A stretch of 64,000 bases of DNA from Entomortierella parvispora. Taxonomy: Eukaryota; Mortierellomycota; Mortierellomycetes; Mortierellales; Mortierellaceae. The notes below the pieces were generated by a model, which was not told the origin of the DNA, made no database searches, and saw nothing but the letters and a program-made list of their open reading frames with translations. Each line of letters begins with the position of its first letter. The stretch's first letter is position 1. This document shows, one piece after another, positions 12,536 through 21,282 of the stretch. Position numbers and translations under genes: made by a program. Where the stretch lies: contig OY752140.1 in the NCBI GenBank assembly GCA_963573315.1, positions 2,604,001-2,668,000 of the forward strand. Reading direction: 5' to 3'.

Positions 12536-14030
12536 CGAGCGTGGCAAAGCTGAAAGAATGAGGAGGCCGATGGTGGAGCGCGAATGGGCCGATTTAACCA
12601 CAACAGGCAGAGACGACACAGAGCTGAGTTGGCGTGAAGTGGCAGCTGGTAGCCGAGGGAGAAGGATGAAGGGGGAAGGAGGAGGGAATGAGGAAGGATG
12701 GGGATGCAACGTGGACGACAGGACCAAAGGCGAGAGGACACATGCATGGACGCGTGAGCGAGCAAAGGAGACAGTGACTGCTGTGGGACATCATGGGCGC
12801 AGGAAGGGAAGGGCGCAAGAAGGAGGGTCTGTCTGTCTGTCTCCCTAGACAGCTCTTGCCCTTCTCCACACCTTGCCCTTCCCTTCGACCCGCACAGCGC
12901 GCGAGAGCCGGCATGGATCAGATCACCAGCATGGACAAGCCAACAGACATGGCAAGGCGATCGACCCGAGACGACACAGCGCACACACTCACAAAGCAAA
13001 AAGTGCAAAACACTGCAGGGGCAGCCCTCGTGGCAACAATGCTCTTGACAGGCCGACAGCCTTCTCGCTGGAGAACAAGGATGAAGACAATTGGGACGGC
13101 AGCGGGAGATTTTCATTCACGGAACAAAAGTCGGCATGAAGGCTCTCCCTTTGTCAGACAACAGGCGTCATGATGGACGAGCCGAAAGTGAGGCCTTTCT
13201 TTTTGAAGGTGACCCACTCGTCGCTGTGTCAAGGTGAAAATCATTTTGCCCCCCTTGGGTTTATCCAGGCAGGGCAGGGGGGAACAATATCATCCGTCAC
13301 GGTGGTTGTGCTGCCAGGGGATGTTCAAGCAACGTCGACTCGTGTCGCCTGCGCACATGAGGGATTGAGGAAATTGAGGAAAGAGGTTCGTTCTCCTTTT
13401 GATTTTCCCCTCCAATCCCGCGCGAGTCGCGGTTCCGGCCGCCTAAACCGAATCGACTCTAGCTGTTGTGCGAAACGTCCACTCGAGCAAGACGTCGAGT
13501 GGGGTGGGGGTGTGGCTTCTTCTTCCACAGACAGTCCCGGCTTTGTTCCGCCCTCGGTCATCCTGACCACATGGACAACAATGACCCTGCTCTCCAGCCC
13601 AAACGCGATCGTCGTTGCCTTCGCCCACCAGCCTCTTTCTTTTTTTTAAAAACCATTTTTCCCTTCCAGAGTTTCTCTCCAGTCGTTCTTTTTTTCCCTC
13701 TCCTGCGATTCACTCACTCGACTTTGCTTCCGCGCGCCCCTGCACTGTCGATTGCACCCTGCCGCTCTATCGCTACAATCCTCACCTTCAGCCGTCGCAC
13801 TTTTTACCAAACACTGCTCTGCACCCTGTGCGTTGCGATCACTTTTCTTCCCTCTTCTTCAGTCAACACCTCCTTTCACTCAAAAGCGCTTCTTTCTTTC
13901 TCGTTGTTTTCATCCTGTCCTCCTCGGCTCCCACTCTTCTCAATCAATTGCACCACAACCCATCTCCTCGTGTACTAAACTCCTTCCCTTCGCGCATACA
14001 CTCTTTCACTCTACAAAAGACAGATCCATC
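12536..14030. promoter_or_regulatory. Divergent intergenic region, FIG4 / first four-helix membrane gene
   Basis: About 1.5 kb between two diverging starts. Contains a TCTG run (12826-12842) and a GCATGCAT-like element near 12741-12748. Strongly pyrimidine-rich sequence (about 13620-14020) runs up to the ATG at 14031. Several long open frames here are Ser/Pro/Leu-rich by-products of the pyrimidine bias and are not called. Confidence 0.4.
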
Positions 14031-15140
14031 ATGTCTCCTTCACTCAAAAAGCACATCTCCAAGGATCGCATACGATCCTTACGAGTTGCCATCTATTCTT
14101 TTACTTCCTGCAACACTTTTCTTCTCGCAGCATCTTTTGCTTTTTCAGTCACTTCGTTCAGCTCAACCGCCGACGTGCTGTATCTCGTCCCCCAAATATG
14201 CATCTTTGTCGGCACCATCGTCTATTGCTTTTTTATAGCAAAATACAACAATCCAGGGTGGCAGCTCATCCTTGCCATTCTTCTTGCATCCGCTTACCTC
14301 TATTTTGCGGTGTCGGTCTTCATGAAGCTGACATCAGGATCCAACAACATTTTATTCCTATTCTGGATCGTTGAATCGGTCAACATCCTCATCGCGGGAC
14401 TTGTCTTGACCGAGGCCTTGTTTACTTGGTTGATCCGGAACGATGAACCAGCGCAGTCGAGCGATGGTGAACACCAAGAGACTTCAGCTTCGGGTCAAGG
14501 TGGTACAGATCCAACCGTTCCGCAAGCAGTCCATATTTATCAACCCCGACTCTCCCTTCCTCTGTCACCTCGAGACCCCAACGTTTCTGGATCAATACAG
14601 AGCGCAAGGCGACACTCGGCCCAAGCTTCCTCAACCGATGGCGCTGTGATCCAAGAAGGCGACGAGGATGATCTCTGGATGGAAAACGACATGGAATTGG
14701 AAGAATTGCCGAAGTATCAGCGAAGACGGCCCGCCCAATCTGCGACCATCATTGATCTCTCAAACCTGGCCAGTGTCGATGCAACAGTCCTCAACACCGT
14801 GATCCGGGACCCTGAGACGCGACTGTCTTTGAACCAAGATGCGGTACACGACATTGTCATTAGTGAGCCCCTCGAGGACGATACGACAGCACCAGAGTAC
14901 TCACCTCCATCGCCACCGTCACTTGCTCCGGGGCCTATCCCAGAGGTCGTCATCGATTTTGCAACTGAAGAGGGAGACCAAGTCCCAAGGGAGGAAACTG
15001 AGAGTACGACTCTTGCGGCGACTTCTACATCTTTATCCACAATCGCCTCAGTGTCGCCAGTCACCGTCACCACGATATCGCCGCACCAAACAACAGCAGA
15101 ATCGTCAATTGCGCCCGAACCACCCGTCTATGCTCCATGA
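14031..15140 (+). CDS. Four-helix membrane protein with LPxY/PPxY-bearing tail (family member 1)
   Basis: Not a recognised named family. Intron-free, 369 residues. Four hydrophobic helices lie at about residues 21-43, 49-70, 77-98 and 106-134; the last runs IAGLVLTEALFTWLIRND, echoing the fourth helix of the other members. A long hydrophilic tail of about 230 residues follows. It carries ELPKYQRR, then IIDL thirteen residues after the Tyr, then a PEYSP and a terminal PPVYAP. PPxY and LPxY motifs are known ligands of WW domains in Rsp5/Nedd4-type ubiquitin ligases; such a role here is inference. Start: ATG at 14031, directly before the first helix region, although the frame stays open upstream in pyrimidine-rich sequence. 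Location is probably an endomembrane or the plasma membrane. Confidence 0.75.
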   Translation: MSPSLKKHISKDRIRSLRVAIYSFTSCNTFLLAASFAFSVTSFSSTADVLYLVPQICIFVGTIVYCFFIAKYNNPGWQLILAILLASAYLYFAVSVFMKLTSGSNNILFLFWIVESVNILIAGLVLTEALFTWLIRNDEPAQSSDGEHQETSASGQGGTDPTVPQAVHIYQPRLSLPLSPRDPNVSGSIQSARRHSAQASSTDGAVIQEGDEDDLWMENDMELEELPKYQRRRPAQSATIIDLSNLASVDATVLNTVIRDPETRLSLNQDAVHDIVISEPLEDDTTAPEYSPPSPPSLAPGPIPEVVIDFATEEGDQVPREETESTTLAATSTSLSTIASVSPVTVTTISPHQTTAESSIAPEPPVYAP

Positions 15141-15778
15141 TTTTATGAGAAGCCCTGCCAACCTATTTCTTATAGATAGTGTATACTAGTATAATTCTAA
15201 TCCTCCACAAAATGAAAGAAAAAAAACTTGCGAACCCGTTCTTCCAACGAAGCAATCAATGGAAAGCCTGGAAGAGGGGGATAGGGGGGCTGATCATTTT
15301 TGGACTTTTGAAAGTCGACAGATTTGTGAACACGCGAGATCGTTTCACGCAGAGACGCAGGGTAGGCCCTTAAGCCCTTAATCTTGGAAAGCAAGCAGAC
15401 CGTTTGCCAGCGTTGCACCAGCCCCGAGAAAACTAAAAGTCGACACAAAAAGATTGGCCGTTTTGTAGCTTGCTGCCTGCAGAATGTCCTGTTTGAGAGC
15501 CCCTCGGAAGGAGTCCAACGAATGGCAACAGAGAACAAACCATAAGGTGAGATAATAACCCCCAAGGTTGCTTTACCAGGCGTTGCCAAGGTAGTTGAGA
15601 GCACCGCTGCTGGGTCAGAAGGATATGTTGGTGGGCAACACGACGCAAGGGGGATACATAAAAGGAACTGGGTCTGACCAGAAATGCAATGTTTTGAGAA
15701 CAAACAACATCTTCGGCCGCCTCCTTCCTTTCTTTCTTTCACAACCCACTCTTAATTGTTTTTATATATCTGTCCTTC
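15141..15778. promoter_or_regulatory. Intergenic region, promoter of family member 2
   Basis: No coding sequence recognised. It includes the TATA-like box at 15657-15664 and a pyrimidine-rich leader just before the ATG at 15779. Confidence 0.45.
15657..15664 (+). promoter_or_regulatory. TATA-like box of family member 2
   Basis: CATAAAAG about 115 bases before the ATG at 15779, followed by a pyrimidine-rich leader. Comparable boxes occur at similar distances before other members of this gene family. Confidence 0.5.
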
Positions 15779-16696
15779 ATGGCCTCACTTGAACAAAGCC
15801 ACGCCGACCCCGAGTCAGGCGCCCAAGTCCCTGCATACTCTGAACAAGAAAAGACTGGCGAATCCCAGCCAGCCGGCTTTGCCCAAAAAATCCACATTCA
15901 TATCCGACCCCTGGAGATTGGAATTGCCACTGTTGCCCTGGTGAATGTTTGTCTCTGCGGCACTGCAATTGCACTTTACAACAAGCAATCTCTCCTGATA
16001 AAGCCGGCCCTTCTCGCGAACCCTTTCCTCACTGTCGGAGAATTGATTCTCGCTGGGATCGTTGTAGTCGGCTGTATAGTCGCCTTGACGTCCAGGGTCC
16101 AAGGATCCCCGCCATTGAGGCTCATGGGTTCAATCATCGTAATTGGTAGCAACATCTACATGACCTACCGCGATTTTACGTTCTTGAGCAAGAAGACGGA
16201 TTTAGATGGGCCATCAGGGTCTGCTCAATGCCAGGTTCTATCGGACGCAGGGCAGTCCTCGGGCCAAACAGGATTTGCGGCCATGAACCTCTGCACACTC
16301 GAGACAGTCATTCAGATTTTTGGCCTGATCTGGAGCTTAGGTCTGTTGGTTGAGTGTGTAGTCATGTTTGAGTACCACAGACGTCGCAGTGGTGCCCCCC
16401 AGAGTGAGTTCGACACAACAGTTGCTCAAGACATGAGGGTAGGATTCTTTGGAGAGAACGCCATGCCGACGTCAAGATTGGAGCAATACTATGGCAAGAA
16501 TTATGATGCTGTCATGAATGGTAATGTCACTGTCCTAGTTCCGACCTCTGCACCGCAAGTACAGCATCTACAACAACAACAGCAACAACAACAACAACAA
16601 CAATATCAACACCAGGCGCCGAAGAACTTGTCTTTGAACGACTACATCCGGCATGGAGCCCCACCCTCCGGTACTTCCACGACGCTTATGTCCTGA
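15779..16696 (+). CDS. Four-helix membrane protein (family member 2)
   Basis: Intron-free, 305 residues, unnamed family. A hydrophilic N-terminal 40 residues contains QVPAYSEQ. Helices lie at about 45-66 (EIGIATVALVNVCLCGTAIA), 83-104, 112-130 and 178-198 (GLIWSLGLLVECVVMFEY). Between helices 3 and 4 is a loop of about 45 residues with two Cys, probably lumenal or extracellular. The tail contains a poly-Gln run encoded by CAA/CAG repeats (about 16569-16602) and ends SGTSTTLMS. Unlike members 1, 3, 5 and 6, the tail lacks the LPxY-spacer-Asp module. Helix spacing, intron absence and position next to member 1 argue for membership; sequence identity outside helix 4 is low. Confidence 0.7.
   Translation: MASLEQSHADPESGAQVPAYSEQEKTGESQPAGFAQKIHIHIRPLEIGIATVALVNVCLCGTAIALYNKQSLLIKPALLANPFLTVGELILAGIVVVGCIVALTSRVQGSPPLRLMGSIIVIGSNIYMTYRDFTFLSKKTDLDGPSGSAQCQVLSDAGQSSGQTGFAAMNLCTLETVIQIFGLIWSLGLLVECVVMFEYHRRRSGAPQSEFDTTVAQDMRVGFFGENAMPTSRLEQYYGKNYDAVMNGNVTVLVPTSAPQVQHLQQQQQQQQQQQYQHQAPKNLSLNDYIRHGAPPSGTSTTLMS
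16569..16602 (+). repeat. CAA/CAG trinucleotide repeat (poly-Gln) in family member 2
   Basis: About eleven consecutive CAA/CAG codons in the tail of the protein encoded at 15779-16696. A shorter one occurs in the tail of the protein at 19807-20481 (about 20408-20478). Confidence 0.9.
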
Positions 16697-17352
16697 TCGT
16701 TCTTTTCCTGTAGTATATCCTCAACAAAGATAAAAACTTTTTACTCCAACCAGACTTTTCTCTGTCACCGAAAATAAAGATGGGAAGAAAAACCTTATGT
16801 CGGTCGATTTTCTTGGCACTCACCATGGCTCATGCAGCATGCTGTGTAGCCGTTGTGGCAAAAAAAAAAAGCGCGCTTTCGGGACAAGATCCGGTTGTCC
16901 TCATGGAACAGTTCTTTTTTCACGACTATCAAGTTTTCAGACATTCGAGAAACACGCTGCGGCCATGCAAGATGCCCACCCCTGACAGCATCGCCACACA
17001 AACCTTTTCCATTTTTCCAGACCAGACAGGCCAACAGGACAACATGAGAGCAACAAGAGTCTGTTGACCAATTGGACGTGTAACACCAAAAGAGGAAGAT
17101 GAGAAGACGCCGTGGTGTTGCGTCGACCTTATTGCTTCTACAGTACTTTCTTTCTTTCTGCGCCGATGAAAAACAAACAAACGGCCCATTGGAAGTCTAT
17201 AAAGGCACCTCTGATCCGAACGGTCGCCGCCTTTTCGCACCAACCTTTCCCTGCATCCACTCCGCGTCTTTCCCATCATCGTTTCGGTCTTGATTTCTGT
17301 TCTCCACTTGGTATTCCTTCGCAACAACGACACCACACATACCACTACAACC
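16697..17352. promoter_or_regulatory. Intergenic region, promoter of family member 3
   Basis: Contains an AATAAA (16773-16778) for the upstream gene, then the TATA box of member 3 at 17198-17204 with an inverted CCAAT (ATTGG) just before it. No gene recognised. Confidence 0.45.
17198..17204 (+). promoter_or_regulatory. TATA box of family member 3
   Basis: TATAAAG about 150 bases before the ATG at 17353, with an inverted CCAAT element (ATTGG, 17188-17192) immediately upstream. Confidence 0.55.
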
Positions 17353-18309
17353 ATGCGCGTTTTCCATTACTGTTACCCTGTGCTTGGTCCACTTCGGATA
17401 TTTGTCTGTGTCCTCAGTCTCAGCAGTCTTATCGCCATCTACATTGGAAAACGACTTTCCTCCGCCAATAAAGATATGGACGCCACAGCCGCGTCAGGGA
17501 CTATCCTGGCAAAGGATTCCAACAAGAATTTTCAAGATGGAACTCAAATTGGACTCGACTTTGCCATCTTCTTCATGGCCCTCTATGTCTATTTCAGACC
17601 TCAGACATCTTATTGGTGGGCGGCTGGACAGTTGCGTCGATCGATTGTGTGTTGCACCATGGCTGGACTAGGAGCTGGTTACGCTATCAATCAACTGATT
17701 CGGATCTTGACCTCGGGTGACCCCGTCTACTTGCCCGGCCCCGGTTGGTCCAACCAGATAAGCATGTGCAGTGCCCACAAGTACGATTTGACGCGAGGTC
17801 GATGCTACATTCAGATGGGTGTCAGCACAGCCGAGATTCTCTGGGCCCTGTTAGTGGTCTTGGAAGGTGGACTATGGGTCATTCAGAGTCGAGACAAGGT
17901 GTGGCATGCTCAAAAGGCCAACTTTGAGGTTCAGAACGCGGTTCTGTATCAACCTACAATTACCCTTCCCACTCCAGGTGAATCGCAGGATGGTGTGGAG
18001 GACACGGTGGAGTTGAATGAAATCCTTGTAGTCCCAAATTCATCAGGGGGACGTCAACATGTAGAGTATGAGGGTGTCTCCTCCACCGCCGCCCCAGTAG
18101 ATGAAGATCTTCCAATATATCAAGTCAAGGCCCCAAGAGGTCAGCCTCGGATCATTGACGCGACCCATCCACCTGAGCGATTGAGAGAGGCATTGGAAGA
18201 TAGACTCCAGCAAGGCGCTTCTTCGTGTACCTCTCCTTCCCCTGAGTTGGAACCAGAACCGTCACCGCTTGCGCACTCGACAACGATGCCCCCTTCCTAC
18301 ACAGAATAA
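17353..18309 (+). CDS. Four-helix membrane protein with LPxY and PPxY tail motifs (family member 3)
   Basis: Intron-free, 318 residues. Start: ATG at 17353 in a favourable context (CAACC before ATG) rather than the in-frame ATG at 17290. Helices: VLGPLRIFVCVLSLSSLIAI (about 10-30), IGLDFAIFFMALYVYF (about 59-78), a third at about 97-118, and ILWALLVVLEGGLWVIQSRD (about 160-180). The loop before helix 4 holds two Cys, as in member 2. The tail has DEDLPIYQVKAPRG, a hydrophobic pair plus Asp (RIIDAT) thirteen residues after the Tyr, and a C-terminal PPSYTE. The helix 4 signature VLEGxLxxxxxRD is shared with the 23647-24561 and 26884-27738 proteins. Function unknown; WW-domain docking is inferred from the motifs. 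Confidence 0.75.
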   Translation: MRVFHYCYPVLGPLRIFVCVLSLSSLIAIYIGKRLSSANKDMDATAASGTILAKDSNKNFQDGTQIGLDFAIFFMALYVYFRPQTSYWWAAGQLRRSIVCCTMAGLGAGYAINQLIRILTSGDPVYLPGPGWSNQISMCSAHKYDLTRGRCYIQMGVSTAEILWALLVVLEGGLWVIQSRDKVWHAQKANFEVQNAVLYQPTITLPTPGESQDGVEDTVELNEILVVPNSSGGRQHVEYEGVSSTAAPVDEDLPIYQVKAPRGQPRIIDATHPPERLREALEDRLQQGASSCTSPSPELEPEPSPLAHSTTMPPSYTE

Positions 18310-19106
18310 TCTACAGACCCTGTTATTAATATATTGTAGACTATATTAAAATAATGGTTAGCATGACCAAAATGTCGTGGACAACAGCAACAAGGCATTG
18401 AAAGATGGAGATCAGGTGTCTTGTGAAGAATAGATCATCAGCACGCGAGAAAAGTCATTTAGGGTTGAAGGAGAAGTCTCTCTGCGTCTTGAATTAGAGA
18501 TGCTGGGCTGTCCTGAACTGCGAGCTTGAATAGGTGGTGGACTTTGGCTTGGTGGGCGGTATCATGGATTAGAAATGTCGCCAGCGGTTTCTCTAGTTTC
18601 CATTGGCAAGAGAGAGAGAGAGAGACGCGAAGGGAAAAGAGGAAAAGGAAACGTGACAACGCGTCAGAAGAGCCCGTTGGTTGTGAAGATAAGCAGCGAA
18701 AGTGAACAGAAATGACGATGGAACACAGAGGCCGTCCTGTCTTTCTTTCCCGCCGCAATCGACCTTTGGGTACTGTGTCTATTCTTCTACTGACAAGGGA
18801 TCTCAAACAGAGCTGGAGAAACAGAGTCGACAGATAGACAGCCAGTCAGCAAAATTAGGCTCCGTGGAGATGCCGGGCGGTATCATCGGCAGGGACCAGC
18901 TCGTTTCTGCCGAGTCTGCGTGTCTCTCTGAATTCACGCCACAGGAAAAAAGGATAAAAGGACTGGACCGCGCTTCGTTTTTTTTTTTTTTTTTTTTTTG
19001 GTCGTCCTTTTTTTTCTTTTACAGCACCCGGTAAATACCCGTCCACACTTTTTGGGCTAGCAATTGCATGCATTGACAGCCTATTCCGTTGTGGAGGAAG
19101 TTCCTA
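18310..19106. other. Intergenic region with T tract
   Basis: Nothing recognisable as a gene. Includes a GA run (18609-18624), a T19-type homopolymer tract (about 18979-18999) and a GGATAAAAGG TATA-like element at about 18952-18961 that may have served the relic that follows. Confidence 0.4.
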
Positions 19107-19353
19107 ATGTCAACTTTCGAGAAGATCCAGAAACTCGACGCGTTTGCCAACATTTCGGAGACGAGGATAAGATTATGACCTTGAACTTGATGACAACCTC
19201 TCTCATGACCGTGGTCCTTATTGCTGAGCTCGCACCTACAGGTCGAGAGCCCAATTCAAGATAGATTTCAAGACGGAAGCTGAAAGGGCCAAGATCGAAG
19301 ACGAGATGGAGTCTCAAAGGACCAAGGCCTACTTGATGGATGTCAAATCGTAA
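19107..19353 (+). pseudogene. Possible decayed gene fragment in three frames
   Basis: An ATG at 19107 opens MSTFEKIQKLDAFANISETR and stops at 19178. A second frame continues with a hydrophobic run (TLNLMTTSLMTVVLIAEL) to 19264. A third frame continues with an acidic helix-like segment (AERAKIEDEMESQRTKAYLM) to a stop at 19351-19353. The frames read like one protein broken by indels: soluble leader, one membrane helix, charged tail. The KLDAF start followed by a helix faintly recalls the N terminus of Erv41/Erv46-type ER-Golgi proteins, but the match is short. A TATA-like box lies about 150 bases upstream, the spacing used by neighbouring genes. Confidence 0.35.
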
Positions 19354-19806
19354 AAAAAACGCCAACGGTTTCTAAACAGAAAACAAAGTCGGTCACTCCA
19401 CTGCGTCATCCAGCTCTCGCAGGATATCAAGTCGCTGCTCCTCCATCCCAACCATTCAACCCTGTACTGCAGTTGGTACCTTTGACTCTTTCTCTCGCTG
19501 GGTAAACTTAAAAACCAAATGCCCACAGCTGCCGTTTCTGGTGAATTCGTGTCACCATGTTCGGCATCAGGAAAGCCTCTTTTGTCGACTGAAAAGGTCC
19601 TTTTGTGAAGAAAAAAAAAATCGCGCAGAGTCGACAGCTTGCAGCTTTGCTCACTTATCCCTCCTTCACAGACATAAAAATGCAACCCGGACGCGTTTTC
19701 TTTTTTCTTTCTTGCCTCCCATCCATTCCCTGTCCTTCTCATCACTCACACACACGCACTCTCTCTGCTCATCTCGCTGTCCTTATCCCTCACAAAGAAA
19801 TACACT
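19354..19806. promoter_or_regulatory. Promoter region of family member 4
   Basis: Contains the TATA-like CATAAAAA at 19673-19680, about 127 bases before the ATG at 19807, and a pyrimidine-rich leader with CACA repeats. No coding sequence recognised. Confidence 0.4.
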
Positions 19807-20481
19807 ATGAATCCATCCAGCGATCTGCTTCAACCTGAAAAAGATCCATGGGTCCTTCGCCTCCGAAACCCTGCCGCTGTCTTGCGTCTCTATCGCGCCC
19901 TTTCAGCCTTTGTTGCCTTGGTCAATGGAGTACTGGAGGTAGTTACTGTGTACCTCCTAAGGGTGTATGGCGACATCGTGTTCCTCGACCTAGTCCAGCT
20001 TATTTGCTCAGTCTTCATCTTCATGATCTACCTCTCTTCGGCCATAAACACTCCACGCCCTCGGGTGAACCTTTACCTTCGCGCGGCAGTCGTCTTGGCC
20101 TTTGCTGCGTTTTTCCTGTACCGCGACTCTACAGCCATCCATTCTGCTCTCGTTCAAAGAGAGGTTTTCATCACGGACGACAATGGAAATCAGATCAGGA
20201 ATCCATTCCAGTGGGAGTGTGTTGAGCACAATGAAGAGTGTTACGTGAGTTGGGGGGCCACATTCGTGTCCGTGTTCCTCTCCGCGCTCATTGTCCTAGA
20301 TGTTGTATTGACGTCGCGGATGGGTAGTATACAATACTCTCCTTCCACAACTACACCCCAGCAAGTCCAGTCCTCTTACAGGCCGTCCTCGAACCCATTG
20401 CAAGTGCACCAACAGCAACAACAACAGATAATGGAGCTGCAAAGGCAAATACAGAGCTTGCAACAACATCAACAACGGTAA
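19807..20481 (+). CDS. Four-helix membrane protein with poly-Gln tail (family member 4)
   Basis: Intron-free, 224 residues, the shortest member. Helices lie at about residues 30-53 (LSAFVALVNGVLEVVTVYLL), 58-78 (VQLICSVFIFMIYLSSA), 85-103 and 142-164 (FVSVFLSALIVLDVVLTSRM). The loop between helices 3 and 4 has two Cys (WECVEHNEECYVSW), matching the paired Cys in the same loop of members 2 and 3. The tail of about 60 residues is Ser/Thr/Gln-rich with CAA/CAG-encoded poly-Gln and has no LPxY module. The helix 1 sequence resembles the 40-residue fragment at 21130-21252, which looks like a truncated copy. Function unknown. Confidence 0.7.
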   Translation: MNPSSDLLQPEKDPWVLRLRNPAAVLRLYRALSAFVALVNGVLEVVTVYLLRVYGDIVFLDLVQLICSVFIFMIYLSSAINTPRPRVNLYLRAAVVLAFAAFFLYRDSTAIHSALVQREVFITDDNGNQIRNPFQWECVEHNEECYVSWGATFVSVFLSALIVLDVVLTSRMGSIQYSPSTTTPQQVQSSYRPSSNPLQVHQQQQQQIMELQRQIQSLQQHQQR

Positions 20482-21129
20482 ATACAGGGTTTGCAACTGT
20501 AACAGCAACAACAACAGCCCAAATGGCTTTCATAGCATTAAAAAGTGTCTTTGTTCACGAATTGTCTCATACATGGTTGTATCCCCCTTCCCCCTGGAGG
20601 TGAATCTTCACCTCCGCAACATGAATTTGAGTGCCCGTGTGGTACCTCGTGCCTTGCGAGTGTGGGGTTTATTACCTATAACATTGAAATGACCGAGTGT
20701 CGAGTTTATGCTGGTGCCCGAGCGACACATCATGTGCCTGATGGTGTCAGTCGATACCCGGGGTTTTGCCGCCAGTTGTATTCGATTCAGTTGCGAAGAC
20801 ACCGCCGATGAGGATGAGGCAGACTCGGTCAAATTTGTCCTGGTAGACAAACCCAGTACAGTACAGTACAGTGTTGATCGCCACGCTGCAGCCAAGGATG
20901 AGAGATCACCAGATCCCGGGATCAATGCTGCAGCCCCCAACTTCGTCGTTGGTAACTCATTTGTTCTCTCCTGTGGCTCAGATTCAACGCTGCTCTATTC
21001 CCCCCATCTCTCCTCCTCATCGGGGGTCTTTATTCTTCTCTTTTTGTCCTTGTGGACAGTCCCTCTCTTCCTCCCCTTACCCAACCCTCGGACACATCAT
21101 CCTCTTCCCCTCTTTTCTCAAGAAAAAGC
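20482..21129. other. Intergenic region upstream of truncated copy
   Basis: No gene recognised. The last 150 bases are pyrimidine-rich like the leaders of the active family genes, consistent with a retained promoter in front of the relic at 21130. Confidence 0.35.
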
Positions 21130-21252
21130 ATGCCGTTGCTGCCTTCCTCATCCTCGGTCATGACTTATGTCCGAGGCACCCGCGTCTCCGCTGTCTTTGT
21201 TGCGTTTGTCAGTGGAATGCTGGAGGCGGTCTTGTTCTGTTCTCCCATATAG
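21130..21252 (+). pseudogene. Truncated copy of a four-helix membrane gene (5' end only)
   Basis: A 40-codon frame from ATG to TAG. Its VSAVFVAFVSGMLEAV segment aligns with LSAFVALVNGVLEVV in helix 1 of the gene at 19807, and a pyrimidine-rich leader precedes it as in the intact genes. After the stop there are only about 30 bases before the converging gene that ends at 21283, so the remaining helices are missing. It may be a relic of a tandem duplication cut by rearrangement. It is too short to exclude a coincidental hydrophobic match. Confidence 0.4.
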
Positions 21253-21282
21253 TATTATAATTCCTATCGTTTACGCGCTGCC

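Noticed and set aside
13752..14030. Extension of the 14031 gene upstream in frame
   Set aside because: The upstream part is a translated pyrimidine-rich leader (Ser/Pro/Leu/Phe-rich); the ATG at 14031 sits just before the conserved helix region.
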